A stretch of DNA of 64,000 nucleotides from JAZKID01 sp963714065 (lineage in GTDB: Bacteria > Pseudomonadota > Alphaproteobacteria > Rhizobiales > UBA4765), in NCBI GenBank assembly GCA_963714065.1, contig OY970226.1:1674001-1738000 (forward strand). Reading direction: 5' to 3'. The position numbers and the translations under genes are program-made. Below the pieces are notes generated by a model. That model worked only from the letters and a program-made list of their open reading frames with translations. It ran no database searches and was not told where the DNA came from. Of this stretch, positions 1 through 7,413 are shown one piece after another (the first letter of the stretch is position 1; each line of letters opens with the position of its first letter).

Positions 1-433
1 GCGGGCGGAATTGTGCGGAAACGGCGTCACCCTCTCTCGAACGCTGGATCTCCTGAATGTTGGGCATGCGTGGCTTGCCGCGCAGATAATCGATAAAATC
101 CTGCCGCTCCTTGCCGCGCGCATAGCCTGCGACATAAGTCCATTGCCCGCCCTCGGAAGATCCCGCTGGCATGCGCGGCTGGTTAGGATCATATTTATGC
201 TGGAGATGAAGAAGCTGTTGTTCCCAGTAGGTTTCTGTATTTGCCGTATAGGCGACGCGGATTTCGGCAGCCTTCAGCTCATGTTTGAATTTGGTATGAA
301 TGAGCCAGGGCGAAGTTTTCAGCTTCTCTTGCAAGTCCTGCAAATGCAGCTTTGCCCGATAGGCATGCGAACGGGCATAATAATGCTCGTGCGCGGCCGT
401 GGCCTGCACATTCCTCAATGTCAGATCATCCAT
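1..433 (-). CDS. Partial hypothetical protein with DPNQPR-type linker motif (runs off left edge)
   Basis: The frame is open from an ATG at 431-433 (minus strand) to base 1, so the C-terminus is missing. The visible 144 residues begin MDDLTLRNVQ, are helix-prone and charged, and contain DPNQPRMPAGSSEGGQWT around residues 82-99. This motif class (DPNQPRxPAGxxxGGQWT) is common in alphaproteobacterial phage head proteins and just before variable C-terminal domains of toxin-like proteins. I infer a phage-derived or effector-type protein and cannot name a function. The start has no clear Shine-Dalgarno and may lie elsewhere. It is followed by a palindromic repeat and the groESL operon, none of which resembles phage DNA. 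Confidence 0.6.
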   Translation of the reverse strand, partial: MDDLTLRNVQATAAHEHYYARSHAYRAKLHLQDLQEKLKTSPWLIHTKFKHELKAAEIRVAYTANTETYWEQQLLHLQHKYDPNQPRMPAGSSEGGQWTYVAGYARGKERQDFIDYLRGKPRMPNIQEIQRSREGDAVSAQFRP

Positions 434-475
434 CCTGCCAGAGTAAGGCAGGAGGAGCGGGTGGGGATAAGTATT

Positions 476-548
476 GTAGGGTGGGTTGAGCAATAGCGAA
501 ACCCACCATTTTCCATCGGTGGGTTTCACTTCGTTCAACCCACCCTAC
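476..548. repeat. Palindromic repeat, GTAGGGTGGGTT family, copy 1
   Basis: A 73-bp imperfect palindrome with ends GTAGGGTGGGTTGA and TCAACCCACCCTAC and an inner pair AAACCCACC/GGTGGGTTT. A related copy lies at 3558-3632 in inverted orientation. It sits between the left-edge gene and the groESL terminator and can be read as a short spurious ORF on either strand. The pattern matches dispersed intergenic palindromes seen in many alphaproteobacteria; the mobilising enzyme is not visible here. Confidence 0.85.
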
Positions 549-559
549 GTGCTGGTCAT

Positions 560-590
560 AAAAGAACGGCGCCTGAATGGCGCCGTTCTT
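560..590 (-). terminator. Rho-independent terminator of groESL
   Basis: Read on the minus strand, a 12-bp stem AAGAACGGCGCC/GGCGCCGTTCTT with a 5-nt loop is followed by TTTT. It lies about 100 bp downstream of the groEL stop and in the right orientation to end the groES-groEL transcript. Confidence 0.8.
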
Positions 591-613
591 GTTCTTGAAA
601 AACGGGAAGGATT

Positions 614-702
614 TAGAAATCCATTCCGCCACTGAAATCGGGCTTGCCCGATTTCAGCATTATAGTTTTGGGCTTGAATGGACTTCTCTAGAAGTCCATT
701 CC
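614..702. repeat. Micro-duplications of the groEL 3' end
   Basis: The last codons of groEL (Gly-Met-Asp-Phe-stop, GGCGGAATGGACTTCTAG on the minus strand) recur downstream as GGCGGAATGGATTTCTAA at about 614-631. An inverted copy also forms a perfect 12-bp palindrome (GAATGGACTTCT/AGAAGTCCATTC, 677-702) over the groEL stop codon. A second palindrome TGAAATCGGG...CCCGATTTCA lies between. This may be a decayed duplication of the groEL terminus or part of the 3'-UTR structure. Confidence 0.55.
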
Positions 703-2328
703 GCCCATGCCGCCGCCGGGCATGCCACCACCGCCTGCCGATTCTTTCTTCGGCAGTTCGCAGATCATGGCTTCCGTGGTGATCAAGAGGCCCGCGACGG
801 AGGCTGCGTCCTGCAGGGCATGGCGCACGACCTTGGTCGGATCGATGATGCCGGCTTTCACCATGTCGACATATTTCTCGCTGCGGGCATCGTAGCCGAA
901 ATTGTCGTCATTGGATTCCAGCACCTTGCCGACCACGATCGATCCTTCTTCGCCGGCGTTTTCCGCGATCTGGCGAATGGGAGCCTCGAGCGCCTTCAGC
1001 ACGATGTTGATGCCGGCCTGCTCGTCGTCGTTCTTGCCTTGCAGCTTGCCGATCGACTTGCGCGCGCGCAGAAGCGCAACGCCGCCGCCCGGCACGATGC
1101 CTTCCTCGACGGCAGCGCGGGTTGCGTTGAGGGCATCCTCGACGCGATCCTTGCGCTCTTTCACTTCCACTTCCGTGGCGCCGCCGACGCGGATGACCGC
1201 AACGCCGCCAGCCAGCTTCGCAAGACGCTCCTGCAGCTTTTCCTTGTCGTAGTCCGACGTCGTTTCCTCGATCTGGGCCTTGAGCTGGTTGATGCGGCCT
1301 TCGATTTCCTTCTTTTGGCCGGCACCATCGACGATGGTGGTCTTTTCTTTCTCGATCACGATCTTCTTGGCGCGGCCGAGCATCTTGACGGTGACGTTCT
1401 CGAGCTTGATGCCGAGATCCTCGGAGATCATCTGGCCGCCCGTGAGGATGGCGATGTCTTCGAGCATGGCCTTGCGGCGGTCGCCGAAGCCCGGCGCCTT
1501 CACGGCAGCAACTTTCAGGCCGCCGCGCAGCTTGTTCACAACCAGGGTTGCGAGCGCTTCGCCTTCCACGTCTTCCGCAATGATGACCAATGGGCGGCCC
1601 GTCTGCACAACGGCTTCAAGCACAGGCAGCATGGCCTGTAACCCTGAGAGCTTCTTCTCGAAAATCAGCACATACGGATCTTCGAGATCGGCAACCATCT
1701 TCTCGGCGTTCGTAATGAAATAGGGCGAGAGATAGCCGCGGTCGAACTGCATGCCTTCGACGATATCGACTTCGGTCTCCAAAGATTTCGCTTCCTCGAC
1801 CGTAATCACGCCTTCGGTGCCGACCTTTTCCATGGCGCGGGCAAGTTCCCTGCCGATGAAATCGTCGCCGTTCGCGGAGATCGTGCCGACCTGTTCGATT
1901 TCTTTAGGCGACTTGATTTTCTTCGAGCGTTTTTTCAGGTCTTCGATCACGGTGTCGACCGCGATCTTGATGCCGCGCTGGATATCCATCGGGTTCATAC
2001 CGGTGGCCACATATTTTGCGCCTTCCTTGACGATGGCGTGCGCGAGCACGGTCGCCGTGGTGGTGCCGTCGCCTGCCATGTCGTTGGTCTTGCTTGCGAC
2101 TTCGCGCAGCATCTGCGCGCCCATGTTTTCGAACTTGTCGGCAAGCTCGATTTCCTTGGCAACCGTCACGCCGTCCTTGGTGATGCGGGGTGCGCCGAAG
2201 CTCTTGTCGATGACGACATTGCGGCCCTTGGGCCCCAGCGTCACGCGTACGGCGTCGGCAAGTTTCTCGACGCCTGCAAGCAATTTCTCGCGTGCGTCCG
2301 AGCCGAATTTCAGATCCTTAGCAGCCAT
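688..2328 (-). CDS. groL: Chaperonin GroEL (Hsp60)
   Basis: This 546-residue protein is the 14-mer ATP-dependent folding chaperonin acting with GroES in the cytoplasm. It begins MAAKDLKFGSDARE and has the ATP-site run GDGTTTATVLA at about residues 86-96 and the family's Gly-Gly-Met C-terminal tail ending GGMGGMDF. Length is typical (about 545). It is the second gene of the groES-groEL operon, 30 bp after groES, under a sigma70-like promoter and CIRCE element, with a terminator at 560-590. The 3' end shows odd short duplications of its terminal codons. Confidence 0.98.
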   Translation of the reverse strand: MAAKDLKFGSDAREKLLAGVEKLADAVRVTLGPKGRNVVIDKSFGAPRITKDGVTVAKEIELADKFENMGAQMLREVASKTNDMAGDGTTTATVLAHAIVKEGAKYVATGMNPMDIQRGIKIAVDTVIEDLKKRSKKIKSPKEIEQVGTISANGDDFIGRELARAMEKVGTEGVITVEEAKSLETEVDIVEGMQFDRGYLSPYFITNAEKMVADLEDPYVLIFEKKLSGLQAMLPVLEAVVQTGRPLVIIAEDVEGEALATLVVNKLRGGLKVAAVKAPGFGDRRKAMLEDIAILTGGQMISEDLGIKLENVTVKMLGRAKKIVIEKEKTTIVDGAGQKKEIEGRINQLKAQIEETTSDYDKEKLQERLAKLAGGVAVIRVGGATEVEVKERKDRVEDALNATRAAVEEGIVPGGGVALLRARKSIGKLQGKNDDEQAGINIVLKALEAPIRQIAENAGEEGSIVVGKVLESNDDNFGYDARSEKYVDMVKAGIIDPTKVVRHALQDAASVAGLLITTEAMICELPKKESAGGGGMPGGGMGGMDF

Positions 2329-2358
2329 AATAAATATTCCTCTTTTCTGTGCGTTGAC

Positions 2359-2673
2359 TTAAGCGGCCTTGCGGGATGCGCCCGCCGCCGTGATGACACC
2401 CATGATGTCGCTTTCCTTCATGATCAGCAGCTCTTCGCCGTCGATCTTGACTTCCGTGCCCGACCATTTGCCGAACAGGACGCGGTCGCCTTTTTTCACG
2501 TCGAGCGGGGTGAGCTTGCCGCTTTCGTCGCGGCCGCCGGGGCCGACGGCCACGATCTCGCCTTCCTGCGGTTTTTCCTTGGCCGTATCCGGGATGATAA
2601 TACCGCCTTTGGTCTTTTCTTCGCCGTCGAGACGGCGAACGACCACGCGGTCATGTAATGGGCGAAATGCCAT
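2359..2673 (-). CDS. groS: Co-chaperonin GroES (Hsp10)
   Basis: A 104-residue GroES (family usually 95-105), the heptameric lid of GroEL. It begins MAFRPLHDRVVVRRLDGEEK and has the mobile loop with GGIIIPDTAKEKPQ at about residues 23-36. It is the first gene of the groESL operon; AAAGGACA upstream of the ATG is a good ribosome binding site. The CIRCE element and promoter lie about 70-135 bp upstream, implying repression by HrcA and induction by heat or unfolded-protein stress. Confidence 0.98.
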   Translation of the reverse strand: MAFRPLHDRVVVRRLDGEEKTKGGIIIPDTAKEKPQEGEIVAVGPGGRDESGKLTPLDVKKGDRVLFGKWSGTEVKIDGEELLIMKESDIMGVITAAGASRKAA

Positions 2674-2743
2674 GTGTTGTCCTTTCTTTCTTGGTTCAGT
2701 CTTTAATCGGTTCTGTTTTTGGGGTGGCTTTCGGGCAGCCCCG

Positions 2744-2770
2744 TTGGCACTCGATATCGTCGAGTGCCAG
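2744..2770 (-). promoter_or_regulatory. CIRCE operator (HrcA binding site) of groESL
   Basis: TTGGCACTC-N9-GAGTGCCAG is an inverted repeat with 9-bp arms and 9-bp spacer. It differs from the canonical TTAGCACTC-N9-GAGTGCTAA at one position in each arm, and the changes compensate so that the palindrome stays perfect. It lies just downstream of the -10 box and upstream of groES, the usual place for HrcA control. hrcA itself is not in the window. Confidence 0.93.
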
Positions 2771-2780
2771 CCCCTGAATT

Positions 2781-2809
2781 CAGATAGGCAGACAGGGCGG
2801 GGGAGTCAA
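2781..2809 (-). promoter_or_regulatory. sigma70-type promoter of groESL
   Basis: On the minus strand TTGACT (2804-2809), a 17-bp spacer and TATCTG (2781-2786) make a housekeeping-type promoter. CIRCE begins about 10 bp downstream of the -10 box, so HrcA would cover the transcription start. Confidence 0.75.
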
Positions 2810-2892
2810 GAGAATTACCTTTGGGAATTACCTTTGCCTTTTTTTATTCAGCGGCTATAGCTCCGCCAGCCTTCGTTTTTGGAGCCTTTTAA

Positions 2893-3546
2893 ATGTCCCT
2901 TGCGCGCCTTTTTGTCCTTCTCGCCCTTTTAAGCCTTGGCACGGTTGAAACCCTGGCTCAGGAGCAAGCCCAACTGCCGCCCCAAGCCTCACCCCAGGAA
3001 CAGCCGCCGCAGCCCGGCGAATATGTGCCCTGGCGCTATCGCCAGCAGCAGCAGGCGCCGACGCCCATCCGCCTGCCCGTATCGCCCGCTGTTGCGGCGA
3101 ATTTTTTTGTCGGCCGCTGGGGGCAGGTGGCCTTCAACAACGAGAACGACCTGCCGAAAATGCGCGGGGTCGCCAAGGGCTATTGCGGCAGTGTCGCAAC
3201 CTCCATCACCCAGCGCACGCCCGAAACCTTTGCCATGTATGTGATGACCGACCTGAAGGAAGTGCAGGTTTATGAGCAGAACGGCTCGCTCTACATCATT
3301 CCGGTCGAGCAGGTGAGCGACGGCGTCATTCGCGGCGCGCGCGAGCTGCATGTCCTCGACGACAACGCCTTCACGCTCCGCTATCTGGAAGACGAGGCGC
3401 ACCGCCGCTACGGGCCGAATGTGTTCGTGAGATGCGGGACGAAAAGCATGGGCAAGCTTCGGGGCGACGAAACGCCGCAGCAACCGGCGAAAAAGAAGAA
3501 AAAGGCCAAGAAGCAAAAAGCTGCGGAAGAGCAACAGCAGCAATAA
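2893..3546 (+). CDS. Hypothetical secreted protein with Lys/Gln-rich tail
   Basis: This 217-residue protein has an N-terminal signal peptide (MSLARLFVLLALLSLG..., cleavage near ETLAQ). A proline/glutamine-rich linker follows (about residues 25-60), then a globular part of about 120 residues starting NFFVGRWGQVAF, and a tail of lysines, alanines and glutamines (KKKKKAKKQKAAEEQQQQ). It is probably periplasmic. I do not recognise a family. It is divergent from groESL across a shared 220-bp region and followed by a palindromic repeat. The charged tail may bind envelope polymers, but that is a guess. Confidence 0.75.
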   Translation: MSLARLFVLLALLSLGTVETLAQEQAQLPPQASPQEQPPQPGEYVPWRYRQQQQAPTPIRLPVSPAVAANFFVGRWGQVAFNNENDLPKMRGVAKGYCGSVATSITQRTPETFAMYVMTDLKEVQVYEQNGSLYIIPVEQVSDGVIRGARELHVLDDNAFTLRYLEDEAHRRYGPNVFVRCGTKSMGKLRGDETPQQPAKKKKKAKKQKAAEEQQQQ

Positions 3547-3557
3547 TTCAGCGCTTC

Positions 3558-3632
3558 GTAGGATGGGTTGAACGAAATGAAACCCACCATATAACAATCG
3601 ATGGGTTTCGCTTGTGCTCAACCCATCCTTAC
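3558..3632. repeat. Palindromic repeat, GTAGGGTGGGTT family, copy 2
   Basis: A 75-bp palindrome, GTAGGATGGGTTGAAC ... GTGCTCAACCCATCCTTAC, with inner arms AAACCCACC and GATGGGTTT. It is the inverted counterpart of 476-548. It lies between two convergent genes and may form a bidirectional 3' hairpin. The arms have diverged slightly (GGATGGG against CCCATCC), so pairing is kept. Confidence 0.85.
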
Positions 3633-3636
3633 ATAC

Positions 3637-5355
3637 TCAACCCGTTTTCCGTGTCGGACGCTTCTGCTGCGCCGGTACATGCGTTACATGTGCGGAAAAG
3701 CGGCCCTCGGAAATAAGCCCGGCAAGGCGGCCGCCGCTTTGCGTCAGCGTGTCGTAGGCGCCGCTTTCGGCAATGCCGCCATTTTCCAGAACAAGGATGC
3801 GGTCCGCCTTTTGCAGCGTGGAAAGCCGGTGCGGAAAGAACAGCGCCGTGCGGTCGGACAAAAGCTGGTCGAGCGCGGCCTGCACGTCTTCGTCCTGATC
3901 GTTGCGCGCCTCGGTAAAAAGAACGATGCCGGCATTCTTCAGAAGCACGCGGGCGATGCTGAGCCGCTCGCGTTCGGAGGGAGACAACGTCGCCTCGCCG
4001 ACCATGGTATGAAAACCGTCCGGTTTTTCGCCGATGAAATCGTGAGCGCGCGCGCTCATTACGGCGGCGATGATGTCGTCCTGCGTCGCCTCCGGCTTGC
4101 CGAGGGTGAGATTTTCCATGATCGTGCGCTCGAGCAAGGCCGGGGTGACGAGGCCGATCGTCTCGCGCAGCGACGCAAGCGTGACATGCGCGATATTCTG
4201 GTTGTCGATCAGGATCTGCCCGGCGGACGGGTCGAGCGTGCGCAGCAGCAGCGCGCTTAAAACGGCGGCGCCCATACCGTCCGCATCGACAACGGCCACT
4301 TTCTCGCCCGGCATGATGCTGAAGCTGAAATTTTTCAGGCCATGCGCGTTCACGTCGCGGAATTCGATGCCGCCGGTACGCAGGATCAGCATTGCCGCAT
4401 CCGGCGCTTCCCTGACGATCGCGTCGTGATCGAGCAGGGTGAAGAAGTCGTGCAGGGTCTTCGTGCGCAGCAGGACGGTGTTGGCAAAATCCGTCAGCCC
4501 TTCCGCGCGTGCCAAAAGCACGGGCGCCAGTGCGACAAGACATAAAAGCTCGAACAGGCCGAGCTGCGTCTCGCTATAGAGAAAACCGCCGAAGCCGAGC
4601 AGGGTCACAAGTACGCCGGCAAGCACGGCATTGAAAACGATAGACCGGCGCGCCCAGTGTTCGAGCACCGGGTATTGCTGGCGCAGCAGGTTTTGCATGG
4701 TCTCGTTCAGCCCGCGCGTTTCGGCCTCGATGCGCGTATAGGCCTGCACGAGGTTGGCATTGTCCATGACATTGGCGGCGCGCGCTGCGACATGCGCGTG
4801 AAATTTCTCGATCTCGTCCTGTTTCGAAAAAGCCTGTTTTGTCAGATAGGCGTTAAGAAAAGCAAAGAGCGCAACCGCGCCGGTCAGCGTCAGCGCCATA
4901 ATCCCGCTCATCCAGAAGGCAAGCGGCAATGCTAGAAGGAAGACGAACATGCTTGCGAGATGGTCGCGGAAGAAGGTCAGCAGCAGCAGGAAGAGCTGAT
5001 CGCTGCCGCGCCGCAGGATTTCGGAGGCGCGCGCCACAGGCTGCGTATTCGTCGCCAGGACATGCGTGAAAAATTGCGCCATTGCGCCGATGCGCCGCCG
5101 ATGCGCCATGCGTTCCGCCTGCTGCGCAAGCCATAATTGCAGGGCAAGCGCGCCGAGCGCGCAACCCGCCAAAATCAGCACAAGCGTCAGCACGGGCTGG
5201 CTTTGCGTCAGCGCCTGCACGATCCAGCCGAACAGTAGGACCTGCGCAAGGCAAAACAGGCCGAGCAGGAAAGCGGCGCCTGCGAGCATGAGCGCCAGCT
5301 TTTTTTCGGGTTTCAGCAGGACAAGTGCGCGGCTGTAAAGGGCAAGATAGGGCAT
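3637..5355 (-). CDS. ABC exporter-like protein with degenerate ATPase (NdvA/ChvA-like)
   Basis: This 572-residue half-transporter has six predicted membrane spans in residues 1-290 and a nucleotide-binding domain from about residue 325. The N-terminus (YSRALVLLKPEKKLAL) resembles the cyclic beta-glucan exporter NdvA/ChvA family. The ATPase motifs are eroded: Walker A reads DADGMGAAV (about 357-365) with no Lys or Ser/Thr; the Q-loop glutamine is Thr in GLVTPA; the signature is LSPSE instead of LSGGQ; Walker B is IVLFTEA, keeping Glu but losing Asp; the H-loop His (FFPHRLST) remains. The frame is intact over its full length, which suggests selection for a non-ATP-hydrolysing role or very recent decay. 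It stands alone, divergent from the aminotransferase. Confidence 0.8.
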   Translation of the reverse strand: MPYLALYSRALVLLKPEKKLALMLAGAAFLLGLFCLAQVLLFGWIVQALTQSQPVLTLVLILAGCALGALALQLWLAQQAERMAHRRRIGAMAQFFTHVLATNTQPVARASEILRRGSDQLFLLLLTFFRDHLASMFVFLLALPLAFWMSGIMALTLTGAVALFAFLNAYLTKQAFSKQDEIEKFHAHVAARAANVMDNANLVQAYTRIEAETRGLNETMQNLLRQQYPVLEHWARRSIVFNAVLAGVLVTLLGFGGFLYSETQLGLFELLCLVALAPVLLARAEGLTDFANTVLLRTKTLHDFFTLLDHDAIVREAPDAAMLILRTGGIEFRDVNAHGLKNFSFSIMPGEKVAVVDADGMGAAVLSALLLRTLDPSAGQILIDNQNIAHVTLASLRETIGLVTPALLERTIMENLTLGKPEATQDDIIAAVMSARAHDFIGEKPDGFHTMVGEATLSPSERERLSIARVLLKNAGIVLFTEARNDQDEDVQAALDQLLSDRTALFFPHRLSTLQKADRILVLENGGIAESGAYDTLTQSGGRLAGLISEGRFSAHVTHVPAQQKRPTRKTG

Positions 5356-5521
5356 CTGTCAAAGCAACTAGCCCGAAGGTGGGGCGGTGTCCAGCAATGC
5401 GGCGAAATATAAGGTTTAACTTGATATCTACTTAACTATAACAGCGTTTAAGGCCTCATAGGGGGTTCCCGGCCGCATCCCCCTTTGCTAAAACTTCCGT
5501 TTGTTTTTGAGAGCAGGTCAG

Positions 5522-6850
5522 ATGAACGCGCGGTCCCATCCCAACAATCTCGAAGCGCTCTGGATGCCCTTCACGTCCAACCGCCATTTCAAGGCGCGGC
5601 CGCGCATGGTGGTTCGGGCCGAAGGCATGTATTATTTCAAGCCCGACGAGACCAAGGTTCTGGATGCGGTTGCAGGCATGTGGTGCTGTAATGCAGGCCA
5701 CAACCGCCCGCGCATCGTGGAGGCGATCAGGAAACAGGCCGAGACGCTCGATTTTGCGCCCGCCTTCAGCTTCGGCTATCCGCCCGCTTTCGAATATGCG
5801 AACCGCATCGCGACGCTTTCGCCCGGCAAGCTCGACCATGTGTTCTTCTCAAACTCCGGCTCGGAGGCCGTCGATACGGCACTTAAAATCGCGCTCGCCT
5901 ATTGGCGCATGAAGGGGGAGGCCACACGCGTGCGTCTCATCGGCCGCGAGCGCGCCTATCACGGTGTCGGCTTCGGCGGCATTTCGGTGGGCGGCATCGG
6001 CTTCAACCGCAAAATGTACAATGCCAACCTGCTGCCGAATATCGATCACCTGCCGCATACCTATAATCTCGAGAAGCAGAAATTCTCGAAAGGCGAACCG
6101 GCCTGGGGCGCGCATCTGGCCGATGAACTGGAGCGTCTCGTCTATCTGCACGATGCATCAACGATTGCTGCCGTCATCGTCGAGCCGATGTCGGGTTCGG
6201 GCGGCGTGATTCCGCCGCCGCAGGGCTATCTCCAGCGCCTGCGCGAGATCACGAGCAAATATGGAATCTTATTGATCTTCGACGAAGTGATCACGGGCTT
6301 CGGCCGTCTCGGCCATCTGTGGGCGGCCGAGCGCTATGGCATCGAGCCGGACATGATCACTTTTGCAAAGGGCATGACGTCTGGCGCGGTGCCGGCCGGT
6401 GGCACGCTCGTCACATCCGAGATCTACAACGCCTTCATGCAGGGGCCCGAGCATGTGTCAGAACTGCCGCATGGCTATACCTATTCCGCGCACCCGCTTG
6501 CGATGGCGGCGGCCAACGCCGCGCTCGACGTTTATCTGGAAGAAAACCTGTTCACGCGCGCAAAAGAACTGGAAGACTTCTGGGCCGATGCGGCGCTGAG
6601 CATGAAAGATGCCAATCACGTCATCGATATCCGCACGCTGGGCCTAACTGCCGCAATCGAGCTTGAAAGCAGGCCGAACCTGATCGGCCAGCGCGGCCTT
6701 GAGGTGCTGGATCGCGCCTTTAACGATCACGACATCATGCTGCGCGTGACGGGCGACACCATCGCGCTGACCCCGCCTTTGATCATCGCCCGGCAGGAAA
6801 TCGAGATGCTGTTTGAAAAGCTGCGGAAACTGTTGGCGAGCGTGGCGTAA
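5522..6850 (+). CDS. Class-III aminotransferase (omega-amino acid:pyruvate / beta-alanine type)
   Basis: A 442-residue PLP-dependent fold-type I enzyme, closely resembling Pseudomonas omega-amino-acid:pyruvate transaminase in many blocks: LEALWMPFT near the N-terminus, NSGSEAVDTALKIA, VEPMSGSGGV, the PLP-binding FDEVITGFGRLG, the Lys in TFAKGMTSGAVP, and HGYTYSAHPLA. It should transfer amino groups from omega-amino acids such as beta-alanine to pyruvate in the cytoplasm; the exact donor cannot be told. The start is the ATG after GAGAGCAGGTCAG (7 codons inside the longest frame). It is monocistronic, divergent from the pseudo-ABC gene. Confidence 0.92.
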   Translation: MNARSHPNNLEALWMPFTSNRHFKARPRMVVRAEGMYYFKPDETKVLDAVAGMWCCNAGHNRPRIVEAIRKQAETLDFAPAFSFGYPPAFEYANRIATLSPGKLDHVFFSNSGSEAVDTALKIALAYWRMKGEATRVRLIGRERAYHGVGFGGISVGGIGFNRKMYNANLLPNIDHLPHTYNLEKQKFSKGEPAWGAHLADELERLVYLHDASTIAAVIVEPMSGSGGVIPPPQGYLQRLREITSKYGILLIFDEVITGFGRLGHLWAAERYGIEPDMITFAKGMTSGAVPAGGTLVTSEIYNAFMQGPEHVSELPHGYTYSAHPLAMAAANAALDVYLEENLFTRAKELEDFWADAALSMKDANHVIDIRTLGLTAAIELESRPNLIGQRGLEVLDRAFNDHDIMLRVTGDTIALTPPLIIARQEIEMLFEKLRKLLASVA

Positions 6851-6871
6851 CGCCGGTTACGCCCTTCTGGA

Positions 6872-7039
6872 TCAAGCGCTGCGCTTAAACCGTTCCGCAA
6901 TCACGCGCACGATTTCCTTGGTAAAAAAGCCCAGCGAGCCGATCATGCCGCATAGACCTAGCCCTAGGACCGCCTGAACCCACGGTGTGAGCTGGCTAAA
7001 TTTGTTCAGGAAGTCGGCGACTGCATTGTAATTGCCCAT
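6872..7039 (-). CDS. Small single-pass membrane protein
   Basis: 55 residues from the internal ATG (MGNYNAVADFLNKF...), with one hydrophobic span WVQAVLGLGLCGMIGSLGFF and a basic end VIAERFKRSA. A longer 77-residue frame beginning at 7105 would overlap the XRE promoter and is less likely. The layout of an amphipathic N-terminus, one span and a Lys/Arg tail is seen in small phage or toxin membrane peptides, but I do not recognise a family. It is divergent from the XRE regulator, so the two probably share a control region. Confidence 0.5.
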   Translation of the reverse strand: MGNYNAVADFLNKFSQLTPWVQAVLGLGLCGMIGSLGFFTKEIVRVIAERFKRSA

Positions 7040-7060
7040 AACGTGAATGTGGTATAGCCT

Positions 7061-7095
7061 TTGTAGGCAATTGCCAACTGAAATAATGTAGGCAA
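7061..7095 (+). promoter_or_regulatory. Putative promoter and direct-repeat operator of the XRE gene
   Basis: TTGTAG (7061-7066), a 17-bp spacer and TAATGT (7084-7089) form a plausible promoter for the XRE gene. Two direct copies of TGTAGGCAA (7062-7070 and 7087-7095), 25 bp apart, coincide with the -35 and -10 boxes, and the palindrome GGCAATTGCC lies at 7066-7075. This is the usual arrangement for an autoregulated XRE repressor also controlling the divergent small membrane protein. Confidence 0.5.
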
Positions 7096-7111
7096 AAGGC
7101 CACATTGGGGC

Positions 7112-7327
7112 ATGGATTTATGCTCAATTATTGGCACAAACATCAGGAAGTTGAGAAACAGCAAAAAGCTGTCGCAAGAAGAACTGGCCTTTAAAGCAGG
7201 AATCGATCGCTCCTACCTTTCCGAAATTGAAAATGGCTATAAGAATTTAGGTGTCCTGACGCTTGGTCAAATTGCTGGTGCTTTAGGCGTCAAGATAACG
7301 GCTCTTTTTGCAGGATATAAAGAATAA
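7112..7327 (+). CDS. XRE/Cro-family HTH transcriptional regulator
   Basis: A 71-residue protein that is almost entirely one HTH domain: IGTNIRKLRNSKKLSQEELA, then FKAGIDRSYLSEIENG (recognition helix) and LTLGQIAGALGVKITALF. It has no effector or oligomerisation domain and so resembles phage- or restriction/toxin-associated C-type repressors. It lies between two small membrane proteins and close to the MuF-domain gene. Base use is more AT-rich than in the neighbouring housekeeping genes, suggesting an acquired islet. Confidence 0.9.
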   Translation: MDLCSIIGTNIRKLRNSKKLSQEELAFKAGIDRSYLSEIENGYKNLGVLTLGQIAGALGVKITALFAGYKE

Positions 7328-7413
7328 CAGCTTCAGGCGGCGCAGTCGTTTGCGTTGGCAGAGATGGCGCGACCGCCTTTATCTTTCCCTAAAGCGTGCT
7401 TAACGTCGTGAAT

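Noticed and set aside
426..632. Small ORF beside groEL (MAEWISKSFPFF...)
   Set aside because: It runs through the terminator hairpin and the palindromic repeat and has no RBS; it is repeat sequence, not a gene.
577..1641. Long plus-strand open frame over groEL
   Set aside because: It is the antisense shadow of groEL in GC-rich codons; the minus-strand product is full-length GroEL with all motifs.
5356..5521. Possible tRNA or small RNA between the ABC and aminotransferase genes
   Set aside because: No cloverleaf, CCA end or strong hairpin is visible; it seems to be an ordinary divergent promoter region.
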